DNA from: Sphingobium sp.
Lineage (GTDB): Bacteria; Pseudomonadota; Alphaproteobacteria; Sphingomonadales; Sphingomonadaceae
Direction of reading: 5' to 3'
Length of the DNA stretch: 19,903 nucleotides
Assembly (NCBI RefSeq): GCF_003248505.1
Contig: NZ_QFOA01000061.1
Span: 1-19,903 of the forward strand
Part shown: positions 1-7,150 of the stretch, piece by piece
Layout: every line of letters starts with the position of its first letter
Numbering within the stretch: position 1 is the stretch's first letter
Position numbers and translations under genes: made by a program
The notes under the pieces: generated by a model
What the model saw: the letters and a program-made list of their open reading frames with translations, nothing else
The model's database searches: none
Told to the model about the DNA's origin: nothing

Positions 1-2
1 GC

Positions 3-83
3 TTGATCGGCAAACTCGTCGATATCTTCCAGCCTCAGGAATGCGCCAACTACTTCAGATCGTGCGGCTATGAACCAGAATGA
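3..83 (+). mobile_element. IS630-family transposase, 3' end only
   Basis: An open frame runs in from the left edge and stops at 81-83. It encodes 26 residues including VDIFQPQECANYFRSCGYEP. The 'F.P.ECANYF...GY' ending is characteristic of the C-terminus of IS630-family (Tc1/mariner-like) DDE transposases. Only the tail of the gene is inside the window. IS630 elements insert at TA dinucleotides and their terminal repeat begins shortly after the transposase stop. The first plausible TA after the stop is at 97-98, which I take as the likely element boundary. The element lies across the 3' end of the TetR gene on the opposite strand. Family assignment is from the tail motif alone. Confidence 0.7.
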
Positions 84-636
84 TCGAAAACTGCTCTAGA
101 AAGCCGGCATCGCCCCTTACCTCTCCTCGAGCTATCTTCGCCTTGAAAAATTCCACCAGTGGGACGCCTAGATTCTGCCGAAATACTGACTTTGATTGCC
201 TGGCAAGGTCGGCATGGCTGATCGACGCCCCCACCAGTGTGCGGGCCATTTCATAAAAAGGACGCCCCCCGAAGACTGGCTGGATCATGCGGCATATGTG
301 CAGGGCAGCAAATTGCCTTAAAATATCTTCGATGGGCCCATCGGCATCCAAGACTTGCCGCAGCGGGGCGGCGGCCTGTGTCACCGCATCAAGGACGCAG
401 TGCATGAACAGGTCGGACTTGTCGTGGAAATATTTGTAGATGGTCGCTTTGCCAACACCGGCAGACAAAGCCACATCGTCCAGATTGGCGGCTTCGAAGC
501 CTTTGGTCAGAAATTCGTTGGATGCGGCATATAGGATGCGCAAACGGCGAGCATCGCCTGTATCGCTGGTTCGATGGACTTTCAGCTGGTGAGGTGACGT
601 CGGTAGGACTGCCCCACGGCTTGCCAGAGAATTCAT
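55..636 (-). pseudogene. TetR/AcrR-family regulator, 3' end probably cut by an IS630 insertion
   Basis: The start is taken at the ATG 634-636 (MNSLASRGAV), because the frame upstream of it has no TetR homology. It gives 193 residues. The N-terminal helix-turn-helix lies at about residues 34-71, with the typical 'GFEAANLDDVALSAGVGKAT' and IYKYF sequence. The rest is an all-helical ligand-binding domain with the common FYEMARTL segment near 127-134. The final 10 or so residues (after about residue 180) are read from sequence that encodes the IS630 transposase tail on the other strand, so the native C-terminal helix appears to be replaced. DNA binding could survive, but dimerisation or ligand response may be altered. 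It lies downstream of the P450 on the same strand and may once have controlled it; that link is inferred. Confidence 0.7.
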
Positions 637-928
637 CGCACCAATCCCGCCAACTTTCTCGTTATTCGGCAGATGCTTCCCCCGCATGGCGATGTCGCAA
701 CGTCGAAGCGGCGTGCATCTGGCTGAAGGGATTGATGCGCTTAAGCGCTGCTTTCTCCGCCTGTCGTAGGACAGGTGAGGGGTGAATGTACAGCCGGCTT
801 CACGGTCGCGAGGCGCCTCGATCACACGGCGATGGTGTTTGGCCCGTTGGCAAACGCCCAACGGCACCCGGGCGGTCGATAGAAAGATATCATTCTGCTT
901 TAATATGGTCGGCGATAGAGCGCCCACT
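637..928. other. Intergenic stretch without a recognisable gene
   Basis: About 290 bases between the TetR start and the P450 terminator. Open frames here carry no recognisable motif. Two small symmetric elements are visible: a perfect 12-base palindrome, gcgcttaagcgc, at 737-748, and a 6-bp-arm hairpin at 760-775 (cctgtc, loop gtag, gacagg). Either could be an operator for the TetR gene, which starts about 100 bases away, but nothing proves it. Confidence 0.4.
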
Positions 929-964
929 AAAAAACCTGCCGCAGCCCATTGGGACTGCGGCAGG
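929..964 (-). terminator. Rho-independent terminator of the P450 gene
   Basis: Perfect 10-bp inverted repeat (cctgccgcag at 935-944, ctgcggcagg at 955-964) with a 10-base loop. On the minus strand it is followed directly by six T (the A run at 929-934). It begins 24 bases downstream of the P450 stop codon, which is the classic structure and position for an intrinsic terminator. It should separate P450 transcription from the TetR gene further downstream. Confidence 0.9.
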
Positions 965-987
965 CTCCATGAGATTCAGACCGCGCG

Positions 988-2223
988 TCAGGCTTGCAGG
1001 TAGAGCTTGCCGATGTGGCGGGCGCGGGGGGTGGAGGTGTCCCACTCCAGAGCGTCGGACCGATCAGCCAAGCGCAGGTTCGGCATCTTCTCGACCACTT
1101 TCTGGATCAGCAGAGGGACCACATTGCGCGTGATCGCGTTGCCGATACAGGTGTGCATGCCATGGCCAAATGCCAGATGATCCTTAATATTAGGCCGATC
1201 GATGTCGAACTTATAGGGATCGGGATAGACCGCAGGATCATGGCAAGCAACGCCGAGCATGACATAGGTTGGCATGCCTTTAGGGATGACCTTGCCTCCA
1301 ACCTCAACATTATCGGCCGCGAAACGCATCACGAGCGAGACGGGAGGATCGAGGCGCATGCTTTCTTCCAGCACGTTGATCGCAAGAGAAGGATCCTGCC
1401 GGACCCGCTCTGTGATATCTGGATTTTTAGCCAGATTCATCAGTGAAGCGGCAGCAGCGCCAGCGACTGTCGATACGCCGCCGATCAGGAGCACGATCAT
1501 CATCGCCATCATCTCGTCGTCATCGATGGCACCGCCCTCGGCGCCATCGGCGATGACGCCGATCAGATTGCGGCATTCGCCCTTGCGAGCCAGTTCCTGC
1601 TGCTGCTTGCAATAGGCAGCGCCTGCCGCCCAGGCATCTAGATAGGCCTGAGGTTTGGGGTCGCCAGGGCGCATCTTGTCAAGCAAAGGCAACGTCATGA
1701 CATAGTTCATGAAGATCGCCTGATCCTTGTCCTCGATCCCCATGAAATGGCGGAGAAGCGTGTCGATCGACAGGATTTTGGTAAGGTCGCCCAGAGCCTC
1801 GAACGAGCCGCCATTGGCCATAATCTTATCGATAAGGGAATCGATCATGACGGCGGCGTTTTCGTTCAACATCTGCGTGCGCTTCGGCGTGAACGCGGGA
1901 TTCACGACCTTCCGGCGACGGGTGTGATCTGGCGGGTCCGAATAGTTCATCACCGGCAGGCCATTGAAGAAGTCGATCCGCTCCATGCCGGGCAGACCCT
2001 TGGGCTTCAGACTGGAAAAACCCTTAAAGTTGCGCAGCACGGCCTGACACTGGGAGAATCCCGCGATGTAAGCCGACGGGACGCCTTCCATCGTGATAAA
2101 TCCGGGAGATTCGGCCAGTAGCAAGGGATGATATTTTTCCGGGTTTTCCCGGAATTCCACGCTGAAAGGATCGAAATCTGAAAATTCCAGCCCTTCCACG
2201 CTTTCTACGAATTGCGTTGCCAT
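988..2223 (-). CDS. Cytochrome P450 monooxygenase (bacterial class I type)
   Basis: 411 residues, a usual length for soluble bacterial P450s that need separate ferredoxin and reductase partners; neither partner is in this window. The start is the ATG at 2221-2223, preceded by GGAG six bases upstream; an in-frame TTG at 2235 overlaps that ribosome site and is less likely. Motifs: C-helix DPPDHTRRRKVV (about 97-108), I-helix IGGVSTVAGA (about 247-256), K-helix ESMR as the ExxR motif (about 287-290), and the haem loop FGHGMHTCIG (352-361) with Cys359 as thiolate ligand. The I-helix lacks the usual acidic residue before the conserved Thr: the AGxDT motif reads GGVST. It would hydroxylate or epoxidise a small hydrophobic molecule; the substrate cannot be deduced. 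It is divergent from the MBL-fold gene. Confidence 0.93.
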   Translation of the reverse strand: MATQFVESVEGLEFSDFDPFSVEFRENPEKYHPLLLAESPGFITMEGVPSAYIAGFSQCQAVLRNFKGFSSLKPKGLPGMERIDFFNGLPVMNYSDPPDHTRRRKVVNPAFTPKRTQMLNENAAVMIDSLIDKIMANGGSFEALGDLTKILSIDTLLRHFMGIEDKDQAIFMNYVMTLPLLDKMRPGDPKPQAYLDAWAAGAAYCKQQQELARKGECRNLIGVIADGAEGGAIDDDEMMAMMIVLLIGGVSTVAGAAAASLMNLAKNPDITERVRQDPSLAINVLEESMRLDPPVSLVMRFAADNVEVGGKVIPKGMPTYVMLGVACHDPAVYPDPYKFDIDRPNIKDHLAFGHGMHTCIGNAITRNVVPLLIQKVVEKMPNLRLADRSDALEWDTSTPRARHIGKLYLQA

Positions 2224-2276
2224 CCTTCGCTCCAAATAGATGCTGTTGTTATATACCTACTATCGGCCAACCAGAG

Positions 2277-2300
2277 CGGTTTTGCCAAGCCGCAAAACCG
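2277..2300. promoter_or_regulatory. Inverted repeat in the P450/MBL divergent control region
   Basis: Perfect 8-bp arms, cggttttg at 2277-2284 and caaaaccg at 2293-2300, with an 8-base spacer. It lies near the middle of the 152-base region between the two divergent start codons. The place and symmetry fit a dimeric repressor such as TetR, and a TetR gene lies nearby, but no binding is shown. A -10-like TATAAC at 2344-2349 precedes the MBL gene, without a convincing -35 box. Confidence 0.4.
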
Positions 2301-2375
2301 GGTAGTTCCGCAAGGTTTCGCTGTGTTTTTTACAGCCTCACGGTATAACTGAGGCCGGGAGTAGGATGCTGCTAT

Positions 2376-3212
2376 ATGCGCTGGGGCGACCTGGAACTGC
2401 AACGAGTGGAGGAGGCACGTATCGACGTGCCCGTCGCTCTGCTGACCGGTGGAACCGCAAAGATGGCAGGCTCCGACCTTCAGAGCTTCCAGCTTGTGTT
2501 CCAGAGTTGGATCCTGCGGCATCGGGGCTTGGTCATACTGATCGATCCTTGCGCCGGAAACGGGCGCGACCGGCCGGCAATGCCTCATTTTCACCAGCTC
2601 GAAACGCCGTATCTGGATCGCCTTCGCGAGACGGGTATAGCGCCGGAGCAGGTTGACATTGTTTTTTGCACGCATCTGCACTGCGATCATTGCGGCTGGA
2701 ACACGCGCAGGCAGGATGGGCGATGGGTCCCCACCTTTCCCAACGCCCGCTACCTTCTCGTTCGGCGGGAAGTGGAACGCTGGGGCAGCGGGCGGGATGA
2801 TCATGCAGTCATCGATTATAATGTCGGCGTGTTCGAGGATAGCGTTCAACCGATATTGGAGGCTGGCCTTGCCGATCTGGTCGAGGCTGGGCATCGAGTT
2901 GCGCCGGGTGTCTGGATAGAGCGCGCGCCGGGCCATACATTTGGCCACTCGATATTGCGCGTCGCCCAGGACGGGGGCGAAATCATCTTCACCGGGGATT
3001 GTTTCCATCATCCGCTGCAGATAGCCGATTGCAGCCTTCACCTGGGTGGCTGCGACGATCTGGATCAGGCGATAGCGACGCGGGAAAGGCTACGCGGCGT
3101 TCTGGCCGAGACTGGAGCGCTGATGGTGCCCGCGCATTTCGAGGCGCCGCATATGGGGCACGTCGTGAAGCAGGACGGCCAGTTTCGATTTCGTCCGTGG
3201 CTGGGCCGATAA
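2376..3212 (+). CDS. Metallo-beta-lactamase-fold hydrolase
   Basis: 278 residues. The zinc-binding signature HLHCDH lies at residues 100-105 (His100, His102, Asp104, His105). Further ligands fit His187 in APGHT, Asp208 in FTGD and His254 in PAHFEAPH. This two-zinc arrangement is that of the MBL superfamily. The layout resembles the lactonase/AttM-type and general MBL hydrolase branch more than true beta-lactamases, and there is no signal peptide, so it should be cytoplasmic. It may hydrolyse a lactone or ester formed during catabolism, for example a product of the divergent P450; that is inference. The ATG at 2376 has a gggagtagg sequence 10-18 bases upstream, so the ribosome site is loosely spaced. 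It converges on the next gene with one base between stop codons. Confidence 0.85.
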   Translation: MRWGDLELQRVEEARIDVPVALLTGGTAKMAGSDLQSFQLVFQSWILRHRGLVILIDPCAGNGRDRPAMPHFHQLETPYLDRLRETGIAPEQVDIVFCTHLHCDHCGWNTRRQDGRWVPTFPNARYLLVRREVERWGSGRDDHAVIDYNVGVFEDSVQPILEAGLADLVEAGHRVAPGVWIERAPGHTFGHSILRVAQDGGEIIFTGDCFHHPLQIADCSLHLGGCDDLDQAIATRERLRGVLAETGALMVPAHFEAPHMGHVVKQDGQFRFRPWLGR

Positions 3213-3213
3213 A

Positions 3214-3684
3214 TCAGCCGATCGCCAAGCGGACCCAGCGTGCCCAGTCTTCGCCATCGGGCCGGGGCCGGGGCGCGTCGGTCAACATGATCGTGCGCCA
3301 CCCGCCATCGGCGTTGCGCATCATATAACCCGAATCCCAGCGTTCCAATATATGCCCGTCGCGGTCATATCGAGCGCCGGTCGCCTGAAGCCAGACAAGA
3401 CCCTCTCCGATGGACTGCGCCTCAACCGAGTCGATCCGGACGTCTCCGCTCCACCCCCTTTCGAAATAGCCGCGATACCGTTCCAGAAACGCCCGTTCGA
3501 ACGGCTCTTGCTCGACAAAAAGAATGTTTCCTTTCGACAGAATCAGAAGGGGGAATGACCATGCGGCCAGCAGAGAGAGGCTGAAACTTCCACCGGTCTT
3601 CAACGCCCACAGGACGGCCGCAGGATAACGGGCGATATAGTTTCGATAGGCAGCGATCGCTGCATGCGATTGAATGTCGGTCAT
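3214..3684 (-). CDS. NTF2-like (SnoaL-fold) protein of unknown function
   Basis: 156 residues from the ATG at 3682-3684 (MTDIQSHAAI). A longer reading from 3786 adds a Pro/Arg-rich leader that looks non-native. The pattern is that of small NTF2-fold proteins: N-terminal helices, then FERAFLERYRGYFERGW and strands ending in WDSGYMMRNADGGWRTIML, the antiparallel sheet of the fold. It is divergent from the other NTF2-fold proteins here and lacks the Arg/Asp pattern of the limonene-epoxide-hydrolase-like pair. No catalytic role can be assigned. Its start faces the SDR gene at 3867 across a 182-base divergent region that has three tandem cctgt units but no clear promoter boxes. The ribosome site is weak. 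Confidence 0.65.
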   Translation of the reverse strand: MTDIQSHAAIAAYRNYIARYPAAVLWALKTGGSFSLSLLAAWSFPLLILSKGNILFVEQEPFERAFLERYRGYFERGWSGDVRIDSVEAQSIGEGLVWLQATGARYDRDGHILERWDSGYMMRNADGGWRTIMLTDAPRPRPDGEDWARWVRLAIG

Positions 3685-3866
3685 CGCACCAGTCTGCTCT
3701 GGCGGCGGCGAGGTCCTGTCCTGTCCTGTGGCAGGCGCCAGCGATGGCGAGACGGGTGCCGTTCCCCTCCGCAAGACAGGTTTCATCCGGGCCGTAGTGC
3801 GTTGCCCTTAAGCTAGAGGGACTGCGGCATCGCGCGGCAGATCACCGGGAAATGGAGGAGGATGAA

Positions 3867-4673
3867 ATGGCGCGCCTGGAAGACAAGGTCTGCATCATTA
3901 CCGGCAGCGGTAGCGGCATAGGGCGGGCAAGCGCCCTGATGTTCGCGCGAGAGGGGGCGACCGTGATCGTCGCCGATATTCGCGCCGAAGCTGCTGAAAC
4001 GACGGCGCAGGCGATTGTCGATGCCGGCGGGACGGCGCGGGCCATGACAGTCGATGTCGGGGAATCGACCGACCTTGAACGTCTCATTGGGCAAACGGTC
4101 AGTGACTTTGGCCGCATCGATGTTCTGTTCAACAACGCGCTTTACGTCAATCAGGACCATGCCATGCGCGACATGGATTTCCTTCAATTCGATCCGGCAA
4201 TCTTCATGGCGAATTTGCGGGTGAACGTGCTGGGCGCGGTGATGGCGAGCAAGCTTGCCATACCGCATATGCTGGAGCGCGGGACAGGATCGATCATTTC
4301 GACATCCTCCGGCAGTTCGATGGGCGGCGACATTACCGCCTATAGCTATGGATCGTCGAAAGCGGCGCTCAACTGGTTCGTCCAGGCGATCGCCGCGACC
4401 TATGGCAAGCAGGGTATCCGCAGCAATGCGATCCTGCCGGGGCCGACCCAGACCCCCGCCAAGCTGCAATGGTCCACGCCAGAGATGGACCGGCTGTTCC
4501 TCGAAGTGCTGAACACGCCCTTTATCGGGGAGCCGGAAGATATCGCCGCCATGGCGCTATTTCTGGCATCCGACGAGTCCCGTTACGTCAATGGCATGCT
4601 GTATCCGGTGGATGGCGGCCAAAGCTGCGCGGTGCCGTTCATCAGCGTGACAAGGGCGCTTTCCGCAAGCTGA
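3867..4673 (+). CDS. Short-chain dehydrogenase/reductase (classical SDR)
   Basis: 268 residues. The ATG at 3867 follows a strong ggaggagg ribosome site; an earlier in-frame ATG at 3852 overlaps that site and is rejected. Cofactor motif TGSGSGIG at 12-19, structural NNA at 89-91 (the usual NNAG reads NNAL), catalytic Ser near 148, and YGSSK (Tyr161, Lys165). The C-terminal VDGG (248-251) is the usual SDR end. An acidic Asp at 37 in VADI, after the second strand, favours NAD+ over NADP+. It should oxidise a secondary alcohol or reduce a ketone; the substrate is unknown. It is followed 39 bases later by the LEH-like gene, probably as one transcript. Confidence 0.9.
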   Translation: MARLEDKVCIITGSGSGIGRASALMFAREGATVIVADIRAEAAETTAQAIVDAGGTARAMTVDVGESTDLERLIGQTVSDFGRIDVLFNNALYVNQDHAMRDMDFLQFDPAIFMANLRVNVLGAVMASKLAIPHMLERGTGSIISTSSGSSMGGDITAYSYGSSKAALNWFVQAIAATYGKQGIRSNAILPGPTQTPAKLQWSTPEMDRLFLEVLNTPFIGEPEDIAAMALFLASDESRYVNGMLYPVDGGQSCAVPFISVTRALSAS

Positions 4674-4712
4674 CGGGACGATATTTCAACTGAATGAGGG
4701 AAGGGATGCACG

Positions 4713-5150
4713 ATGGGTATCGAACTGGAAAACAAGGTACGGGAATTTTGCGCCGCCTGGGGCGATGGCACCGATGAAAGCAGGCCGGACGTCGAGAAAA
4801 TCCTGTCGATGATGGCGCCGGACGCCGAATGGCAATTGTGGGTGCCGGGCGGGCCGGTGGTGAAGGGCCGCACAGCGCTTCGCGCCGAGATCGAACGACA
4901 GATGGCATTTGCCACCAACAATAAATGCAACGAAGTGACCATCCTGTCGAACGACCGGATGGTCATGCAGGAAAGGTCGGATACCGCCATCATCATGGGG
5001 CGGCCCTGCCCGCATCAAATGGTTGCGATCTACGAATTCGACGAAGAAGGCCTGATATCGCGCTGGCGCGAATATCTCGATATGGCGGACCTGACGCGCA
5101 AGATGGGAATAGACGAGGCGGCGGCGGGCGGAACCGAGGTTCCGGCCTGA
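4713..5150 (+). CDS. Limonene-1,2-epoxide hydrolase-like NTF2-fold protein
   Basis: 145 residues, close to the ~149 of limonene-1,2-epoxide hydrolase. The family uses an Asp-Arg-Asp triad: here ERSD (Arg88, Asp90) and WREYLD (Asp123) align with it by spacing and context. The Tyr and Asn that position the water in the Rhodococcus enzyme do not appear: that segment reads AEWQLW (39-43), with Trp at the Tyr position. So epoxide hydrolysis is possible but not assured; a steroid-isomerase-like or binding role is an alternative. The ATG at 4713 has a gagggaaggg ribosome site. It is probably cotranscribed with the upstream SDR, which would fit oxidation of a diol. It is paralogous to the gene at 10629. 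Confidence 0.75.
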   Translation: MGIELENKVREFCAAWGDGTDESRPDVEKILSMMAPDAEWQLWVPGGPVVKGRTALRAEIERQMAFATNNKCNEVTILSNDRMVMQERSDTAIIMGRPCPHQMVAIYEFDEEGLISRWREYLDMADLTRKMGIDEAAAGGTEVPA

Positions 5151-5164
5151 TCGCTTCGGGTTCC

Positions 5165-5189
5165 GGCGGGACGGCCTAAACGTCCCGCC
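5165..5189. terminator. Hairpin between convergent genes, probable bidirectional terminator
   Basis: Perfect 9-bp arms, ggcgggacg at 5165-5173 and cgtcccgcc at 5181-5189, with a 7-base loop. It sits in the 53-base gap between the stop codons of the LEH-like gene and the PhyH gene. The stem is very stable but there is no T run on either side, so termination efficiency is uncertain. Confidence 0.6.
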
Positions 5190-5203
5190 AGCGACCCCAT
5201 GGA

Positions 5204-6151
5204 TCAAAGATGCGGTCGCAGAATCAGCGCCCGCCCGTCGTCCCGCGTGGCCATGACGGAGGTGCCGGGCGGAAGCTCGGCAGGGGCCTGAAATCGCGTG
5301 ATAGGCATGGGATTCGGGCTTCCGGGAACGGGCCCGCGCACGATGGTGTAGTCGTCCAGTCGCAAGGTCACGTCGCCGAATTCCTCGGTCATGACGGTGA
5401 CTTCATCGGCTGAGATCGTCTTAACCTTGCCCACCACGGGCAGCGGGTGGGACCGGCGCATCGCGCGGATGTCGAGCGACAGGCGGAAGCGGTCGGCGCT
5501 CTTGTTGCCAAGTCCGTAATGCGGCATGGACTTGGTGAAGATCAGCACGTCGTCGGGCTGATAGTGAGCGCGGGTCCAGCTGTCCTCAGGAATGGCCGGT
5601 CCCTGCGAAAAACCGACCTTGCCGTCGGTCACATCCATGTAACCGCGTTGGTGCTGCCCCTCGGCGATGACAATCCCGCCTGTATGCTCGTCGATTTCGG
5701 CCAGCGGAATCCAGCAGGTGACAAATTCGATCCCCGGATTGGACATGCCGTCCTGATGCAGACCGAGATAGGCCTTGTCGTCTTTCGTCTTGCTGGGCGC
5801 GACCAACCGGTAATAGTCGATCGGAATCCAGTAGATCTGGTCGGCTAGCACCTCTTCGAAGAAGGCGTTGATGCGGGGATCCTTGACGAAATTCTGCCAT
5901 GCGCGCCGTTTGTGGAGGTCCTCGAACGTCGCCGGGAAATTCTCGATCGGCTTGCCGTTCCAGATCGGCTCGCTGCTGCCGGCGTCGACAAGGTCCAGCT
6001 TCCGCAGTTCGGCCAGATACTCGTCACGCATGGCGCCGACGGCGTCTTTGTCGAGCACATCGCGAAAGAACCAATAACCATGTTCGGACCAGATGCGGTC
6101 CAATGCGTCCCGGTCGCCCAGGGCATGGTTCGATTCAATCAGTTCGCGCAT
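5204..6151 (-). CDS. Phytanoyl-CoA dioxygenase (PhyH) family Fe(II)/2-oxoglutarate oxygenase
   Basis: 315 residues from the ATG at 6149-6151, which follows a strong ggagaggaagg ribosome site; a longer in-frame start at 6211 spans this site and is rejected. The iron triad is visible: His132 and Asp134 in LHQDG, and distal His211 in MPHYG. Arg221 or Arg223 in DRFRLSLD is the expected 2-oxoglutarate anchor. This family hydroxylates unactivated carbons of acyl-CoAs and many small molecules in the cytoplasm. The C-terminal 60 residues after the barrel are an extra beta-rich tail. It may be the last gene of the unit starting at 7851, although 147 bases separate it from the membrane genes. Substrate unknown. 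Confidence 0.87.
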   Translation of the reverse strand: MRELIESNHALGDRDALDRIWSEHGYWFFRDVLDKDAVGAMRDEYLAELRKLDLVDAGSSEPIWNGKPIENFPATFEDLHKRRAWQNFVKDPRINAFFEEVLADQIYWIPIDYYRLVAPSKTKDDKAYLGLHQDGMSNPGIEFVTCWIPLAEIDEHTGGIVIAEGQHQRGYMDVTDGKVGFSQGPAIPEDSWTRAHYQPDDVLIFTKSMPHYGLGNKSADRFRLSLDIRAMRRSHPLPVVGKVKTISADEVTVMTEEFGDVTLRLDDYTIVRGPVPGSPNPMPITRFQAPAELPPGTSVMATRDDGRALILRPHL

Positions 6152-6267
6152 TTCCTTCCTCTCCAATATCGCGCCGGCGTAAAAATAGCGCAGTTTCGTA
6201 AAGCGCGCCATTCAGGAGGCGCTGCCATCCCCCAAAAGGACCATGGCGCGTCCCTGCTGGCCATGCT

Positions 6268-6289
6268 GCGGAACCGACCGGTTTTCCGC
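6268..6289 (-). other. Hairpin after the subunit IV-like gene
   Basis: Arms gcggaacc (6268-6275) and ggtt/ttccgc (6280-6289) can pair with a two-base bulge. It lies 10 bases downstream of the subunit IV-like stop and upstream of PhyH. There is no T run, so it may reduce read-through or stabilise the upstream message rather than terminate fully. Confidence 0.3.
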
Positions 6290-6298
6290 CGCGCGTCG

Positions 6299-6556
6299 TC
6301 AGTAGGCGAACAGCACGATCAGGACCAGGCAGGTGACGACCGCCCATGCCTGAAACATCCACAGCATCATGGGCGGGGCGTGCCGCAATTCCATGAATTC
6401 CCGCCCCACCAGCAACGCCTTGGAAAAGGCGATGATCAGTATGAGGGAGCGGAGAAGAGACGCGCTGCCCAGTGTCATCGTCTCGAAGGAGAGAAAGGTG
6501 GCAACGACAAGGATCGCCCAGATCAGAGTGATGCGGTTGCGCAACATCATGCCCAT
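6299..6556 (-). CDS. Cytochrome c oxidase subunit IV-like small membrane protein (NorF/CyoD type)
   Basis: 85 residues with three predicted membrane helices, at about 9-27, 33-52 and 65-84. The signature AFSKALLVGREFMELRHAP between helices 2 and 3 is typical of prokaryotic COX4/NorF-like proteins. These are accessory subunits of haem-copper oxidases or of nitric oxide reductase. The start at 6554-6556 lies 12 bases after the stop of the subunit III-like gene, so the two are translated from one message. The catalytic subunits I and II (or NorB/NorC) are not in the window. Confidence 0.78.
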   Translation of the reverse strand: MGMMLRNRITLIWAILVVATFLSFETMTLGSASLLRSLILIIAFSKALLVGREFMELRHAPPMMLWMFQAWAVVTCLVLIVLFAY

Positions 6557-6568
6557 CGGTGGATATCC

Positions 6569-7150
6569 CTAAAGCAGGTAAAGAAGAGCGAAGAGAATGA
6601 TCCACAAAAGATCGACCAAGTGCCAAAAGGCACCGCTGCCTTCGATCAATGCGGGACCGCCCTGCAACTGGCCAGCCCGGTCGAACCGGGAAAGGGCGAA
6701 GCCCAGCGCGCCCAGTCCGATCAGCACATGCACAAGGTGGATACCCGTGAACATATAATAATAAATCGAGAAACTGTTGCTGTTGAGCGTAAAGCCCTGA
6801 GCGATCTTGGCGGAATATTCGAACGCCTTGACGATCACGAAGCCACTGCCGAGCATGATCGCGCCTAACAGCAGCGGTCGGGCATTTTTATCGCCCCTGC
6901 GCACGGCTGCGACAGCTTGGGCGACGAAAAGGCTGCTGGTCAGCAGGAGCAGGGTGTTGAGAAGTCCCAGATGGCGGTCGAGGAGGGCTTGGGATGTTTC
7001 GAACAGCGCCAGCTCCTGTTGCCGGGCAACGGCGTAGGTGATGAAAAATACGGCGAAGACGAGCAGGTCTCCGAAGATGAAGACCCAAAGCCCCTCTTCG
7101 CCCGGAACGTGGCGGCGGGACTGCGGCGTGGCGGCTTGCGAGGCAGGCAT
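6569..7150 (-). CDS. Cytochrome c oxidase subunit III-like protein (NorE type)
   Basis: 193 residues with five predicted membrane helices (about 22-41, 62-83, 92-111, 132-152, 173-192). The N-terminal PGEEGLWVFIFGDLLVFAVF and the helix ending VKAFEYSAKI match the COX3 fold of the short, NorE-like kind. The IHLVHVLIG segment (137-145) carries the family's paired His residues. The ATG at 7148-7150 overlaps the upstream stop codon by one base (TGATG), which indicates translational coupling to the six-TM protein. A much longer open frame reaches 8323 but lies antisense or out of frame to other genes and is not the start. NorE-like proteins assist oxidase or NO-reductase assembly in some bacteria; no such reductase is adjacent. 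Confidence 0.85.
   Translation of the reverse strand: MPASQAATPQSRRHVPGEEGLWVFIFGDLLVFAVFFITYAVARQQELALFETSQALLDRHLGLLNTLLLLTSSLFVAQAVAAVRRGDKNARPLLLGAIMLGSGFVIVKAFEYSAKIAQGFTLNSNSFSIYYYMFTGIHLVHVLIGLGALGFALSRFDRAGQLQGGPALIEGSGAFWHLVDLLWIILFALLYLL

Noticed and set aside
2205..3041. 278-residue minus-strand frame
   Set aside because: Antisense to the MBL-fold gene, whose zinc motif is unambiguous; it also runs through the P450 promoter.
2376..3212. Beta-lactamase
   Set aside because: No signal peptide and the general MBL hydrolase motif spacing; nothing specific to beta-lactam-degrading enzymes.
3700..3735. Tandem cctgt units as a functional repeat array
   Set aside because: Only three short units, likely chance in GC-rich DNA; no conserved spacing or symmetry.
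5912..6868. 318-residue plus-strand frame
   Set aside because: Antisense to PhyH and the oxidase subunit genes; His/Gln/Asp-rich with no recognised domain.
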